Source: Breviolum minutum Mf 1.05b.01
Taxonomy: Eukaryota > Sar > Dinophyceae > Suessiales > Symbiodiniaceae
NCBI GenBank assembly: GCA_000507305.1
Contig: DF239138.1
Span: forward strand, 182,773-246,772
Reading direction: 5' to 3'
DNA length: 64,000 nucleotides
Part shown: piece after piece, positions 11,651 through 22,077 of the stretch
Position numbering within the stretch: the stretch's first letter is position 1
Layout: each line of letters opens with the position of its first letter
The notes under the pieces: generated by a model
What the model was told of the DNA's origin: nothing
The model's input: the letters and a program-made list of their open reading frames with translations, nothing else
The model's database searches: none
Program-made: the position numbers and the translations under genes

Positions 11651-11808
11651 ATTCAGCAGGACATCCCACTAAAACAGTCACCCCCACTAAGCCAGGCCTA
11701 GATTTTCCGCAGAATTTTGCTCCATCGAATCCGTGTGTATGGTCCACATATGGTGCAAATTCACCCACATGGATGAATGATTTTTTATGATAAATGTAGG
11801 TATCTATC

Positions 11809-11951
11809 AACCCTGGAAGTCGTTGCCTCCATTTGAAAAATGGTGGGCTTCCTTTTGGATGATGATACATTCTTACGTAATAAAAATGGTGAAACTTCGA
11901 AACCAACTACTTGTAGACTGAAAAAATGGTGGCCGTTAGGTGGACTTCAAG
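11809..11951. repeat. F10 palindrome
   Basis: CCCTGGAAGTCGTTGCC on the left and ATGGTGGCCGTTAGG...CTTCAAGGG on the right, with TCCTTTTGGATGATGATA inside. Confidence 0.6.
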
Positions 11952-12009
11952 GGTAGGTAATACGTATATGAATTTACCAGTCCCATGGATCTGTAACGGG
12001 AGGACTTCC

Positions 12010-12125
12010 ATCAACTGAAGGCCGACCACCACGATCTCAGCTCAACTCCGACCCCACCTGCCCTTGCATCGCCATAGGATTTTGTTGTAACTGAGCCGCT
12101 GCCGGGACTAGCACAGGTAAGACAT
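12010..12125 (-). other. GC-rich coding-like patch
   Basis: On the minus strand an open frame is rich in S, G, T and V. It abuts GTAAGACATG on the plus strand and has no recognised domain. It could be an exon remnant; this is a composition argument only. Confidence 0.15.
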
Positions 12126-12165
12126 GAAAGATAGAACCTCATCTGGTTATTTAGTGTATACTTAT

Positions 12166-12300
12166 GCCCTGGAAGTCCTTGGCCACAATTTTTTTTATAG
12201 GTTGGTTTACGAGTTTCACCCTTTTTTGTTACGTAAGGGTCTATCATCATCCAAAAGGAAGCCTGCCAGTCTAAAAATGGTGGCAACGACTTCCAGGGCA
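12166..12300. repeat. F10 palindrome
   Basis: GCCCTGGAAGTCCTTGGCCA ... GGCAACGACTTCCAGGGC, with CATCATCCAAAAGGAAGCC inside. Confidence 0.65.
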
Positions 12301-12714
12301 TCGGCTTATTTCATAAACCACGACAATTCTGGATGCCGGAACCTTAACCAACTATTTAATCTGTTTTTTCAAGAATGTTGCCACATTGGATCCTTTTTGA
12401 AGGAACACAATTTGTATCAAACGACCACAAAGCACCAACAGGCACTTCCCAAAGTATTATTATCTATTTTTTCTAAACAATATCATTCTATACTAGTAAT
12501 TATCATCTATTTTCCAAGCTTTATATCTGAGTTTGCCATCATTTTGCAAATTGGGCATGGTGATTCAAAAGTGAAACAAAACGAAGCAATCCTCTACGTT
12601 TCTTTAACATCTAACCATCCACAACTGGTCTTTTCCGACCTCAGCTGTCTTGCCAAGATCTTGCACAGCATCTTATACAAGGAAACATGTAAGCCACGAA
12701 AAAAACAACTGGCC

Positions 12715-12812
12715 TTACTTTCCATTATACTGGTTGTTTAATAGGGATCTTTATTACAGTTTATTGTAATCCCCACATAACAGGGCAGTATACTCCCCTG
12801 AATACCCTGGAA
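12715..12812 (+). repeat. F11 dispersed repeat
   Basis: TACTTTCCATTATACTGGTT, TTTAATAGGGATC, CCCCACATAACAGGGCAGTA. Confidence 0.65.
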
Positions 12813-12911
12813 GATTAACATGGAACATAATCATAGAGGTTTGGTTCAGATCATTTTCCTTTCGACAAATGGGTGATGGCTGTATGTTCCAGCCGTTAAT
12901 CTTTCAGGGTG
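12810..12911. repeat. F9-related inverted repeat
   Basis: TGGAAGATTAACATGGAACAT pairs imperfectly with ATGTTCCAGCCGTTAATCTT. Confidence 0.45.
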
Positions 12912-13074
12912 TATAGCAACCAAACAGTCAGTTGGTCACCCCAAGTGGTAGGAAAAGTAATGGAATCCCTTCAAAATGCCTAAAAAACATTGACCTTTCT
13001 TAGAAACTGTAGTAATTTGGACCCAGAAGTTTGAGGGTGGAGACACACCAGGTTTTTTTTAAAGTTGCTCATGT

Positions 13075-13190
13075 GGAACAAACGGACCAATCCGCGGCAC
13101 GGTAGGTGGCATGGTGCCCATCATCCCAGGATAAGCGCCGACCTTGAAGAGAAGCAACAACGACCGCTGGGAAGCAAAAGATCAAGGGTG
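13075..13190 (-). other. possible exon remnant
   Basis: GC-rich island in AT-richer DNA. One minus-strand frame reads as a Gly/Pro/Met-rich peptide, with a run like GAYPGMMGTMPPTVPRIG. CTTTTGCTTCCCAG upstream resembles a splice acceptor. No family recognised. Confidence 0.2.
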
Positions 13191-13340
13191 CTTGGAGGAT
13201 CATCCCAGGACTTGTAAGTGGTTAGTAACCATGGTGATCGTAAGTCCCCTCACTGGGGGTTGTTCCCCTTCCAAATGGCGTTTTTTTTGGCTTATAAATG
13301 GGGGTTACTAACCACTTACTAAGTGGGATGATCCTCCAAG
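13191..13340. mobile_element. F1 MITE
   Basis: CTTGGAGGATCATCCCAG ... TGGGATGATCCTCCAAG with the GTAAGTGGTTAGTAACC inner arms and CCTTCCAAATGGC centre. Confidence 0.75.
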
Positions 13341-13601
13341 TGGTAGAGACACTTTACTGCATAGAGATCGCTATGTTTTTTCCCACTATGCATCACCTAT
13401 AAGATTTAGTTCAGTTTTTGAATTTATCCAGCAAGAGTTTGGTGTTTGGGTTTTTCAACGCATATTGTATATTCAAAAACTTTGTAAGGGGAAATCATTT
13501 CAACTATTGCTGCAAACATAGAACAAATATGATATTACCCCGAATTGGTGATTTAGTAGTGATGAATCCCATGATTCCATGGCAGAAGATAAAACACATT
13601 A

Positions 13602-13683
13602 CCTAGACATCCAAAAGCTGCTTTAGGTGGGTGTTTTTGGAGTCTAAAATACATCCTCAGGAGGTGTGACTGGATGTCTAGGG
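13602..13683. repeat. F8 element
   Basis: CCTAGACATCCAAAAGC ... GTGTGACTGGATGTCTAGG termini. Shorter than other F8 copies. Confidence 0.6.
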
Positions 13684-13865
13684 ATTACCTTCAACAAGTT
13701 CCAGGTTGCAAATAAGAAAAAAGATTGAGTGACCTGTTCCATGTGAACGGGGTCTCTGTTTTGAAAAAACACACTCATGGTCACATGGTCGCACAAACTT
13801 CCATTAATTCTATTCCCTTCCTGCAAGGTAGGCCAAAAAAAAACAGTTATAAGTGGAGGTTTGTC

Positions 13866-13980
13866 CGCCTGTAGTAGGGTGAAATAGTACCCCCAGGAAC
13901 CCATGTAGTTTAGGGCCAATTATAGGATTATTGATGTTGTAACTCCATTTATACGGATCGTAGGAGCCCAACTGGTAAGG
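13866..13980. repeat. F6-like element
   Basis: GTAGTAGGGTGAAATA on the left and TTGTAACTCCATTTATACGG...TAGGAGCCCA on the right match F6; termini degraded. Confidence 0.35.
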
Positions 13981-14247
13981 ATCTCAGGATGAACAAAAAA
14001 CACACACAGAAACACACCAACACACCTCACCAACAGCCCCCCGAATCGAAAAGAAACGGAGCAGCACCAGAAGTCGGCGTAATACTACACATCAAAACTC
14101 CACAGGGCCGACCCATACGTTAGAAGGTGTCAGGGAGGTTCATTTTTTGGGGGTGGCTCATGTTGATGGTTTTCATTATTTTACCAACCCAAACTAAACA
14201 ATGCACTATTAGAATGGAAATCCTTCAAAATTAATTACCATACATTT

Positions 14248-14885
14248 GCGTTGTTGGCCCCATCGCCCTGTAAGGGCGCGTTTTCATGTCCGTTTTTCCG
14301 TACCATCAATTTATTGTAACCTCACGTTTTTCTGCATTTTTTCAATGTTTTTGCGCTGCATGTGCACGGCTGGTTCATGCAGATGTTGCAAATGTATTGC
14401 GCCTGTCACGCGAAACCATTTTCGTGTTAGAATCATTGAACATTTGTGCTTAAAGTGCTACGGAATGGACTGCTTCGGTACATACTTTACACATGTCCAA
14501 ACCTGTAATGTAACTCGTGTTCACAGTGCTACGCAATGGACTGCTTCGGTACATACTTTACACATGTCCAAACCTGTAATGTAACTCGTGTTCACAGTGC
14601 TACGCAATGGACTGCTTGGTACATACTTTACACATGTCCAAACCTGTAATGTAACTCGTGTTCACAGTGCTACGCAATGGACTGCTTCGGTACATACTTT
14701 ACACATGTCCAAACCTGTAATGTAACTCGTGTTCACAGTGCTACGCAATGGACTGCTTCGGTACATACTTCGCACATGTCCAAACCTGTAATGTAACTCG
14801 TGTTCACAGAGCAAGACAATGACTGGCTGCGCTGAAAAAAATGAAACTCTGGCGCGCCCTTACGGGACGATGGACCGGCGTTGTT
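14248..14885. mobile_element. TIR element with internal satellite and 8-bp TSD
   Basis: The element proper is 14256-14877. Left TIR (14256-14280) reads GGCCCCATCGCCCTGTAAGG and continues GCGCG. The right end (14853-14876), complemented, reads GGTCCATCGTCCCGTAAGG then GCGCG, so the ends match over about 24 bases with a few differences. The 8 bases GCGTTGTT occur directly outside each end (14248-14255 and 14878-14885). An 8-bp duplication fits the hAT superfamily, but the TIR is not a typical hAT terminus. Nothing inside codes for a transposase, so it would be non-autonomous. Most of the interior is the 71-bp tandem repeat listed separately. Confidence 0.7.
14454..14808 (+). repeat. 71-bp minisatellite, five units
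   Basis: Unit starts AGTGCTACGCAATGGACTGC and ends GTAATGTAACTCGTGTTCAC. Starts fall at 14454, 14525, 14596, 14666 and 14737 (the third unit lacks one base). Units are nearly identical, and the array lies wholly inside the TIR element 14256-14877. Confidence 0.9.
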
Positions 14886-14889
14886 TCAT

Positions 14890-15365
14890 TCCCCCAAAAT
14901 GGGTAATCTACTGACCCCTACTATATCTGGTGGTCTTTTTGAAAGGTGAAAGCTGTTAATATAGTCTAAATTGGGAAGACCAAGACGATTTCAGAAAGTT
15001 CCCGTCATAGGTCACATCCAGTGAAAAACACCTGAGCTTCGAAGGTGCGGATGGTCCATCCCTCTCCAAAAAATACCCAAAACACCTGATGGAATAAACC
15101 TTGCAACCACCTTTTCACTTATTTTCCGTTACATTGATTGCTTCACTCCGGGATCCTTATAATTATATTCCCTCTAAAACTCCACGGCTTTTGTTTGGCA
15201 AACCCCCCATGGTTTTCATGGTCCCTTGAAAACCCCCCCTGGATGGGATCCCATCCCCTCAAAAGCCACAACCCCACAACGACAACCGGCGCCTGCATCT
15301 GGGGTATTTGAGGGACTTGTGGAACTGTAGCCAGGCCTTGAGAGTTCAAGGAAGATCAGGAGCGA
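14890..15365. other. intergenic, nothing recognised
   Basis: No repeat family or coding signal seen. Confidence 0.3.
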
Positions 15366-15368
15366 TAG

Positions 15369-15546
15369 GATGTTGATGGTTCAGACATCCCAAACAACCA
15401 CCTGGGATGAATGAAACCCTATAGATAACTGTTGATGCTTCAGAAATCTGGGAAAAACCCACCTGGGATGTAATTATAAATAAAACACTGGAAATAATGG
15501 GATATTTACCATATCAACTGGTTAGCCGGATTTCTTCCATCAACAG
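15369..15546. mobile_element. F4 MITE plus adjoining half copy
   Basis: A half copy (15369-15428) starts TGTTGATGGTTCAGACATCC. A full F4 follows at 15429-15546 (CTGTTGATGCTTCAGAAATC ... CTTCCATCAACAG). TA follows. Confidence 0.65.
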
Positions 15547-15547
15547 T

Positions 15548-15640
15548 AGGATGTACCGGGAAGGGTTTGGTGGTCGGATCAATGGGTGATTTGATCAATG
15601 GGTGAATAATGCCCCAATTTTTACAAACCATACATAAGTA
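15548..15640. repeat. F5 element, degraded
   Basis: GGATGTACCGGGAAGGG, GGATCAATGGGTGA and CCCCAATTTTTACAAACC correspond to F5 in order. Confidence 0.35.
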
Positions 15641-16000
15641 TACGGTTATAGATAAGAAGAAAACAACAGCAGGACCCCTCCCTAAACTTGAGTATCTTAT
15701 AGCCCTAGCAGCTTATTTAGGGGTCTGCTGGTAAGGTCAGATTCAATTGTTGATGGAAAACAGGGTTTGCACCGTTTTTGGAGGGACACATCGAAATTAC
15801 ACGCCCCTACACAAACACTGACAATTATATAATTCTTCACCAAATGATGAAACGGTTGTCAAAACGATTCATCCACGCAAATCCAAGAATCTAGGTTGGA
15901 TATCGTAGTCATTTGCTGTGATGCCCTCAATAACTATAATGTAAACTCCTCTACCTCAATTTCATTATTGTAGCACTTTTGTTCCCTACGTGCAAAGGAT

Positions 16001-16088
16001 CCATGGGACTGGTAAATACATTTACCTACAATTACCATGACTTATCATAAAAAACAACCAGTAGGTAGTTCGTCCCATGGATCCGTAA
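16001..16088. repeat. F3 palindrome (GGGACTG subtype)
   Basis: AAGGATCCATGGGACTGG ... GTCCCATGGATCC arms. Confidence 0.65.
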
Positions 16089-16113
16089 TCGGTACGGGCA
16101 CAGAAGAATTCTA

Positions 16114-16216
16114 CTGTTGATGGAAGACATCCTGCACCATCTGGGATGTGTGAAACTCAAAAAATAATGAGATTTTTACCATTTCAACTGGTGATTCTTC
16201 GGATTTCTTCCACCAG
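16114..16216. mobile_element. F4 MITE
   Basis: CTGTTGATGGAAGACATCC ... GGATTTCTTCCACCAG; TA precedes it. Confidence 0.65.
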
Positions 16217-16519
16217 CCGCATGATGATTCCACTTGGAGTTTTCTGACAAAACCTCGCTTTCGAAACCAACCATGAGCGGGAAATTCTACAATTTGAATC
16301 GCAAAACCTCACCTCACACAGGGAGGGACCTGGGCCTTAAGGGCCCCCGAGGACAACTGTTGCTATGCCACGTTTTGATGCGAAAATTCCACGACCCGCG
16401 AAATACCCGGAAAAATACAGCGAAAGGGGTGATGCTTTTGTAGGGTTTAGTAGGGTGAAATGTCTCATGAACAAACTATACCTAGATTGCTCCAAGTAGG
16501 GAATATTTACCAATTCTTC

Positions 16520-16822
16520 ATGTGGTAAATAGTCCACACTTGGATGTGGCAATGAGATTGGTGTCGGCACAAAGCACATGAGCTGCTGCATGGCATCAAG
16601 ACAACGCATGCCAGCTCCGCAGTGCGGGCGGTTGTGGCGACGGTGCGGCTGAGAATGCTCTCCGCCCGATCACGCCACTGCCCCCGATCCCTGGGGTTCC
16701 TTCTTCTGAAATATGATCCAGAAGACGAGCCAAGCATCTGCAAACTGCCAACCTGAAATGCTCAAGCATGGCATTTGATGAATTGCTGCCTTGCCCGGAG
16801 CTGATCGCTTCTGAAGCTCACT
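16520..16822 (-). other. GC-rich island, possible exon
   Basis: Composition changes sharply to GC-rich between the flanking repeats. All three minus-strand frames stay open for 40-70 codons, so the real frame cannot be chosen. One reads MLEHFRLAVCRCLARLLDHI; another is Arg/Ser-rich. CATTTCAG|GTTGG and TTTGCAG|ATG give splice-like sites. No domain recognised; likely a host exon or remnant. Confidence 0.25.
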
Positions 16823-16828
16823 CAGGCT

Positions 16829-16945
16829 ACTATAGTTATAAATGGACTTATGACCCCAGGCAAACCCATGTAATTATAAGGCCATTTATACGGGTTATAC
16901 ACAACTGCACTTATAACGATCGGCTGGGACGGCCCACCTTGTAGG
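16829..16945. repeat. F6 element
   Basis: ATAGTTATAAATGGACTTATG ... CGGCCCACCTTGTAG. Confidence 0.5.
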
Positions 16946-17105
16946 AGATGATAGGGAAACGCCCCAAACACTGCACAGGTCAACGAAAAAACCCAACGTC
17001 TTGGAGAGACATTGCACCTTGCAAGGCCATGGCCGCCATCATTTGCTGCATGTCCATCCTCCAACAAGCGGGTCCCCGGCCCAAAAAAACCTAACAACAC
17101 CTTTC

Positions 17106-17224
17106 CTAGTTGGTGGTTGGTTAACCAACCCATCTGAAAAATATGCAAACGTCAAATGGGAATCCATCTTCCCCAAATAATCGGGGTGAAACATGAAACA
17201 TGTTTGAGTTGCCACCACCAACTC
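17106..17224. mobile_element. F2 MITE
   Basis: CTAGTTGGTGGTTGGTTAACC ... GAGTTGCCACCACCAACT with CATCTTCCCCAAATAATCGG inside. Confidence 0.7.
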
Positions 17225-17339
17225 GAAAACTCGTTCCAAACCATGGATTTTTTGGGGTGTCTTGGTATCATGCTGAATTTGCAGGTCTGTTTTTTGGCTA
17301 AAAAACACCCGAGAGATTCCTCCTCTCAGAAAGCCAGGG

Positions 17340-17458
17340 TGATTGGAAGGGACTCCCAAGCAAATGGAACCCCCTTACAATAAGCTTCGCAAACTTACAA
17401 TTCCCATATCTTCAGGGATTCTTCTGGGAATAGTATGGGTACCCTCCTGGGATTCCTA
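17340..17458. repeat. F13 element, partial
   Basis: TTCCCATATCTTCAGGGATTC and GGGAATAGTATGGGTACC are shared with 18695-18820 and 53733-53910. Confidence 0.45.
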
Positions 17459-17545
17459 ACATATCGCCTACCAACAGTCGGCACTTTTGAGTCGATGATT
17501 TTCCTTTTCCATTTTGGTGGGATATGTTAGTTCCCTGGAAGGTAA
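17459..17545. repeat. F9-like inverted repeat
   Basis: AACATATCGCCTACC pairs imperfectly with GGTGGGATATGTTAG. Confidence 0.35.
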
Positions 17546-17724
17546 GGGGGTCACCGCCTTGAAAATCCCATTGATCTTTTAATTTTAGGTCTGTTGAATC
17601 CCCGGACCCTAAACATTTCATGAATCCGCATCCTGGTGGTGACAAGCGGAATCCGCATCCCGGGAGGGAGTGAGAGCAAATTTCTTCGTGGAAAAATCCC
17701 CCAAAGCATTGAATCATATCCCTA

Positions 17725-17842
17725 CCCTAAGGATCCGTTTGTACGTCCTAAGGAAGGGATTACCCCTACCTTTCTATTCTAAGGATGGGATTGGAACCCT
17801 CAATCCTATTCTAGGGAGGGGTCTGGATTCTTAGGGCTAAAC
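17725..17842. repeat. F12 palindrome
   Basis: CCTAAGGATCC...TACGTCCTAAGGAAGGGATT on the left and TCTAGGGAGGGGTCTGGATTC then TTAGGG on the right. Confidence 0.65.
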
Positions 17843-17844
17843 AA

Positions 17845-18690
17845 TGGTGAAGGATATCCATTGTTGACAAAGTGGGGTATGCTCCAACAGGTCGGCATAC
17901 TTTCTTGATCCACAAATTGACCACATCCATTTTCTTCCAAGCATAATATTATCCTTCGGGGCCCGAAATATATATCCATTTATAATGATCCGCTCGGGGC
18001 CCAGCGATCTTTTCGGCATTCCACGAACCATCCTTTATGCGGAAAAACCCAATCCCCCCACCTGTCAGAGACGTTGGTGGGCTGTGGCGGCTAATAGCCA
18101 GACCAACACAAGATTTTTCAAGTAAACAAATGGACAAAACAACTTTGGTTTGAAAATGAATGGACATTTACGAGTCCAACCTTGTTCTTTGAAATGATTG
18201 AACAACATGACATCGCATAACTTCAAAGACCATTCATATTGGATCAAAAACCGTTTGGCTGGTTTTTGTGTTTATAGACATAGAAGACGTCATTGTGACT
18301 CATATATGTATGGCTCCCATCGAAAATCAAACAGAAACATGTTGTCAAAGGTCATTTTTGTTGTTTATGGACACAAGCCAGTCAGTCCGGACTCAAAATG
18401 ATTTCGTCCGTGGTGAAAAATGATGATTGAGTATCATAAGCTCAAACCTCATAAGCTCAACTCAAATCATATCCCAAAACCAAGGCCACAACAAAAACAC
18501 ATCTTGCAAACCATGATCATGCTTTGGGGATTTGATTTTTCCAAAGGATTCTGATACATCTCATGTGATTCGTAAACTTCAGGGTTGTTTCTTTACTTCT
18601 CATGAATTGTTATATCCAAACTTTGCCGAGATGTCCAAGCAATACCAAGCCAAGAACGTGAGCAGCGGCGAAGGCAACAAAATTCAGTGG
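17845..18690. other. intergenic, nothing recognised
   Basis: No family repeat recognised. A short head-to-tail repetition CATAAGCTCAAACCTCATAAGC occurs near 18436-18466. No coding frame has a known motif. Confidence 0.3.
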
Positions 18691-18694
18691 GATT

Positions 18695-18820
18695 TTCAAG
18701 GACCCCCAAGAATGGGACCCCTTACCCATACTATTCCAATACCACTCCCATAAGAATCCCTAAAGATATGGGAATAGTATGGGAAGCTTACCATAACGGG
18801 GTCCCAGTATTGAGTCCTGG
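18695..18820. repeat. F13 palindrome
   Basis: Arms GGGACCCCTTACCCATACTA and TAGTATGGGAAGCTTACC...GGGGTCCC around AGAATCCCTAAAGATATGGG. Confidence 0.65.
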
Positions 18821-18892
18821 AATCACCTTTGAAGAATCTCAACGGTTTGAGTTCCTTTGTCGAGAAGAATTGTATCTTGGTACCCATCCCAT

Positions 18893-18987
18893 ACCATCCA
18901 TTGGAAAGGTACATTGACCTACAGTACATGACTGGTTGATTTTTATGGTAAATGTAGGTAAATAAACCATACATGGATCCCTAGGGT
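18893..18987. repeat. F3 palindrome, degraded left arm
   Basis: Right arm TAAATGTAGGTAAATAAACC then ATACATGGATCC is intact; left arm diverged. Confidence 0.5.
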
Positions 18988-18988
18988 A

Positions 18989-19183
18989 CTGTTGATGGAA
19001 CGAATCCAGTCATATTCTCAGATGATGATTAAGGTGTCCAATCACCTCCGAAACGCATAGTATTTAGGTTCCATGAGGATTCTCAGAAGGTGATTGGATC
19101 CCTAGGGAAGAAATCCTGCACCACCTGGGATGTATAAAACCCTGGAAATAATGGAATAGGTGCAGGATGTCTTTCTTCAACAG
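18989..19183. mobile_element. F4 MITE split by an insertion
   Basis: CTGTTGATGGA (18989-18999) is separated from AGAAATCCTGCACCACC (from about 19108) by roughly 108 bases carrying F15 sequence. The F4 right end is intact (TTCAACAG), with TA after it. Confidence 0.65.
19030..19107. repeat. F15 element nested in F4
   Basis: CCAATCACCTCCG...GGTGATTGG arms around ACGCATAGTATTTAGGTTCC. Relatives at 22693-22762 and 43445-43520. Confidence 0.5.
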
Positions 19184-19186
19184 TAT

Positions 19187-19263
19187 CATGGATGTATGGT
19201 ATGTTTACCTACATTTGGCTTGTTTTTATGTTAAATGTAGGCAAATTATACCATACATGGAGT
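19187..19263. repeat. F3 palindrome
   Basis: ATGGATGTATGGTATGTTTACC ... ATACCATACATGG type arms, directly after an F4 element. Confidence 0.65.
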
Positions 19264-19267
19264 GTTT

Positions 19268-19340
19268 GAGTAAGAATCCAGACCCCTCCCGAAAATTCCT
19301 AAGATTGATGGTCTCAATCCCATCCCCAGAATAGGATTGT
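19268..19340. repeat. F12 element, left half
   Basis: GTAAGAATCCAGACCCCTCC and GATGGTCTCAATCCCATCC match F12; the other half is not adjacent. Confidence 0.45.
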
Positions 19341-19452
19341 AGACATATTTCAGTGGCAAAAACCCTGCAACAATCTGGTTTGATAATTACTTAAATTTTA
19401 TATCACACCCCCGAAAACTAACATGAGAACGGACAAACAACCATGAATGAAT

Positions 19453-19542
19453 CCCATAGAATCCATGTATGGTATATTTACCTACTTTTACCATAAATTT
19501 AAGCCGAATGTAGGTAAATACACCATACATGGATCCTATGGG
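19453..19542. repeat. F3 palindrome
   Basis: CCCATAGAATCCATGTATGG ... CCATACATGGATCCTATGGG, near-perfect 90-bp palindrome. Confidence 0.8.
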
Positions 19543-19594
19543 AATAAGGATCGATCTCTTACTCAAAAAAAAGGGTGACTTTGTCAGCTAGAAA

Positions 19595-19816
19595 CTTACA
19601 AGGTTGGCACCTACGACCGTTACAACTAAGTAGGGTGAAATAAATCCACTTATAAGGATAAAAACCACTAGTTATCCATTTGTAAGGACTTTTTTTCCGG
19701 GGTGAACAAAAATCTCTAGTGAAACTTCAGTGAAACCCATGTATTTTCGATCATTTATTTCATAGGGGGCTACCCATGGTCCACTCCATTTTTTCACGAT
19801 CGTAGGGGCCCTTACC
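19595..19816. repeat. F6 element, long form
   Basis: AGGTTGGCACCTACGACCG ... CGATCGTAGGGGCCCTTACC, with GTAGGGTGAAATAAA and CCATGTATTTTCG inside. Confidence 0.5.
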
Positions 19817-19827
19817 TTGCCCTGGCC

Positions 19828-20068
19828 CGACATCTAGGCGAACATCTCCTAAGGTTCGGCATGGATCCACACACATACCGATCAACCACCGTTCACCTCA
19901 GTTTCGGGGTCCCCGCCTGGATGTCTACTTAGAGGTTCAGGATACTTAGGATACGTGGATAGTAACCAGGGTTATAACCTCTATAAGTGGGTTATATGTC
20001 CCCTAAGTAGGGTTATAAACCTACATATAACCAGTTACTAAGTATCCTGAACCTCTAAGTAGCTAGGG
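19828..20068. repeat. F8 element interrupted by F7
   Basis: GACATCTAGGCGAACATCTCC opens it and CCGCCTGGATGTCTA | F7 | GCTAGGG closes it, so F7 entered the right terminus of F8. Confidence 0.6.
19928..20060. mobile_element. F7 palindromic MITE, copy 2 (nested in F8)
   Basis: CTTAGAGGTTCAGGATACTT ... GTATCCTGAACCTCTAAG, flanked by TA at 19926-19927 and 20061-20062. The interior is the reverse complement of copy 1 at 213-343. Confidence 0.8.
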
Positions 20069-20371
20069 TTGTATAACATTTGGTTGAAGTAGTTCCCCCT
20101 GTTGGTGAATCAACAGATTTTCAAACACCCACGCCTGCTTCAAAAACTTTAATGGCTAATCAACCAACCCCCCTCAACGGGAAACCCCTCAGAAACAAGG
20201 CTTTTAAGGGTTTCATTTTCGGCCTTTTAAAGGCTGCTTCACCATCTTGACCATCCCATGCCGCTCCAAAACAATTCGTGCCAGGCTTGACCAGGTGTTG
20301 TAGCAGCCTTGTCTTTCCCCGGCCATCGTCCCTTGATGGAGTACCTAAAAAACCAAGAAAAGCCGCAGAGC

Positions 20372-20502
20372 CGGATGTCCGAGGTAGTTAGTAAAAGGGT
20401 AGATATGTTAGATAGTGGGTTATAATCCCAATATACACCATTTGTAGGTAGGTTATAACCCTTTTAATAGCCTTTGATCCTAAGTTCCTGGCACATCCTA
20501 GC
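20372..20502. mobile_element. F5 MITE
   Basis: CCGGATGTCCGAGGTAGTTAG ... TTCCTGGCACATCCTAG. Confidence 0.6.
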
Positions 20503-20602
20503 AGGTTTCGGGTTTGAAGCCCCGAAACAACTTCCCAACAAAAAACCTTGATGAAATGTTTGATAGCTGGGGGCCATCCTCAAAATCGACACCAACGGAG
20601 AG

Positions 20603-20817
20603 CTAGTTGGTTTTCTTTTGCCACCCAGGACTGAAAAAAATATGATGCTTGTCAAAATGGGGTTCATCTTACTGGTGAAGATAAGATCCCATAGGATCCA
20701 TGGGACTGGTATATTTGCCTAACTTTACTCTTTACCAAACAAATCATCCAAAATCATCCAAATGTCGGTAGATATGGCATGGATCCCATGGGAATGACAT
20801 TGAAACCACCAGCTAGT
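20603..20817. mobile_element. F2 element split by F3
   Basis: CTAGTTGGTTTTC and the ATATGATGCTTGTCAAAATGG landmark on the left; ATTGAAACCACCAGCTAG on the right after the F3 insertion at 20687-20795. Confidence 0.5.
20687..20795. repeat. F3 palindrome nested in F2
   Basis: ATCCCATAGGATCCATGGG ... CATGGATCCCATGGGA arms. Confidence 0.6.
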
Positions 20818-20889
20818 GAAAGATTTTGTATCAGGACAGCTTGATTGAATCTGAAAGCAACCGGAATGAGTCATCTTTAAATGGTCCAT

Positions 20890-21126
20890 TGGGATGTCCA
20901 TGGAAGTTAGCAAATAGTTATAACTAGGTATACCCCCTAAATAATAAGTAGGTTGTAAGTCCTGTAAATAGGTGCAATAAACCAACTTACTAACGATCGT
21001 TACAGTACTAACTTCCATGCATGGTATATTTAATTTTACCTAGACTTATCATAAAAAAATCCACTATTCATGTCATGTGGGTAAAACTTACTAACGATCG
21101 TTACCATCACTTCCACGGACACCCTA
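20890..21126. repeat. F17 element with F3 fragment inside
   Basis: GGATGTCCATGGAAGTTAG ... CTAACTTCCATG, followed by an F3-like piece (21018-21085) and a second F17-like end ACTTCCACGGACACCCTAG. Confidence 0.45.
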
Positions 21127-21209
21127 GCAAGTTTCTTTTGAAATACATCGGGCTGAGCTGATTCTGCACAGACATAGCCGATTTTCAATTCCCAGGATTC
21201 TTATAAGAC

Positions 21210-21306
21210 CCTAGACATCCAGGCGAATACCTCCTCATGCTGTTTGATTGATGTGTTTTGGAGGGTCCATCCATACCTTCTAAGGAGATGTGACTAGATG
21301 TCTGGG
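21210..21306. repeat. F8 element
   Basis: CCTAGACATCCAGGCGAATA then CCTCC, GATGTGTTTTGGAGGGTCC centre, GTGACTAGATGTCTGGG end. Confidence 0.65.
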
Positions 21307-21388
21307 CTTCAAGCACCAGGGGTTCATCAAAAAATACACCCTCCGAAAGTTGATGGATTGAATAGATACCCTAAAAATGACACCAGAT

Positions 21389-21528
21389 CTACAAGGTGGG
21401 CCTTCTACTACGATCGTTACAAGTAGGGTGAATTTTCACCCCAGTGAAACCCATATATTTTCGGATATTTATAGGGGTTACCCATGTCACTCCACTTCTA
21501 ACGATCGGCTCGGGGCCCACCCTTGTTA
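21389..21528. repeat. F6 element
   Basis: CTACAAGGTGGGCCTTCTAC ... CGGGGCCCACCCTTGTTAG. Confidence 0.65.
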
Positions 21529-21645
21529 GGGATGTCTAGGGTTACACCACGAGTTTCCCCAGGATTCCCAACGCGCTCGGGCTCTTCATCGTGACGTTGC
21601 CTTGGTGCCGGCGAGGTGGATGTAATTTCCCTAGACATCCAAGCC
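21529..21645 (-). other. GC-rich patch between F8 ends
   Basis: GATGTCTAGGG at 21529 and CCCTAGACATCC at 21628 are F8 ends facing each other across about 90 GC-rich bases. A minus-strand frame reads like SPAPRQRHDEEPERVGNPGE. Possible exon fragment; no family recognised. Confidence 0.2.
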
Positions 21646-21675
21646 ATCACATCCCCCAGTTGTACCTGGTGAGTA

Positions 21676-21817
21676 CTAGGATGTCCCGTTGGGTTTGTTA
21701 GAATCAATGGTGATCGGATCAGTGGGGTTATAGCCTCAATATACCCCCGTTTATGATATGTAAGTCAAATAAACCCATTGATCCTAACCATTTCCTAACT
21801 TCCGACGGGACATCCGA
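21676..21817. mobile_element. F5 MITE
   Basis: CTAGGATGTCCCGTTGGG ... CTTCCGACGGGACATCCG. Confidence 0.6.
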
Positions 21818-22077
21818 ACATGGATTTGATTTACATGATGGATCATGATGGTAATGTAAAGATATGGACCATTTGGGTGAGGGGGACTTACCAGTGAGGT
21901 TTTGTTTGCGAGAAACGCTGGAAATCTGGAATCTCTCCTTATGGAAGGAATACCCTGGGAGACTAAGTCGACCATAAACCAAGTTCGTTTGGAACCAACC
22001 ATCATCTTAAGCTTAGTAACAGTGATTCATTTCATCAACACGGACCCGAGTTCGGCTGGTCTTTTCAAAGGCTTTGA

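Noticed and set aside
12124..12741. 205-codon forward ORF
   Set aside because: Runs through an F10 palindrome and into an F11 repeat, so it is a product of repeat sequence.
14454..14808. CRISPR-like array
   Set aside because: Repeats of 71 bp are contiguous with no spacers and lie in a TIR element of a eukaryotic genome.
16507..16743. Arg/Ser-rich minus-strand ORF as a gene
   Set aside because: All three frames are open there, so no single frame can be chosen; kept only as a possible exon island.
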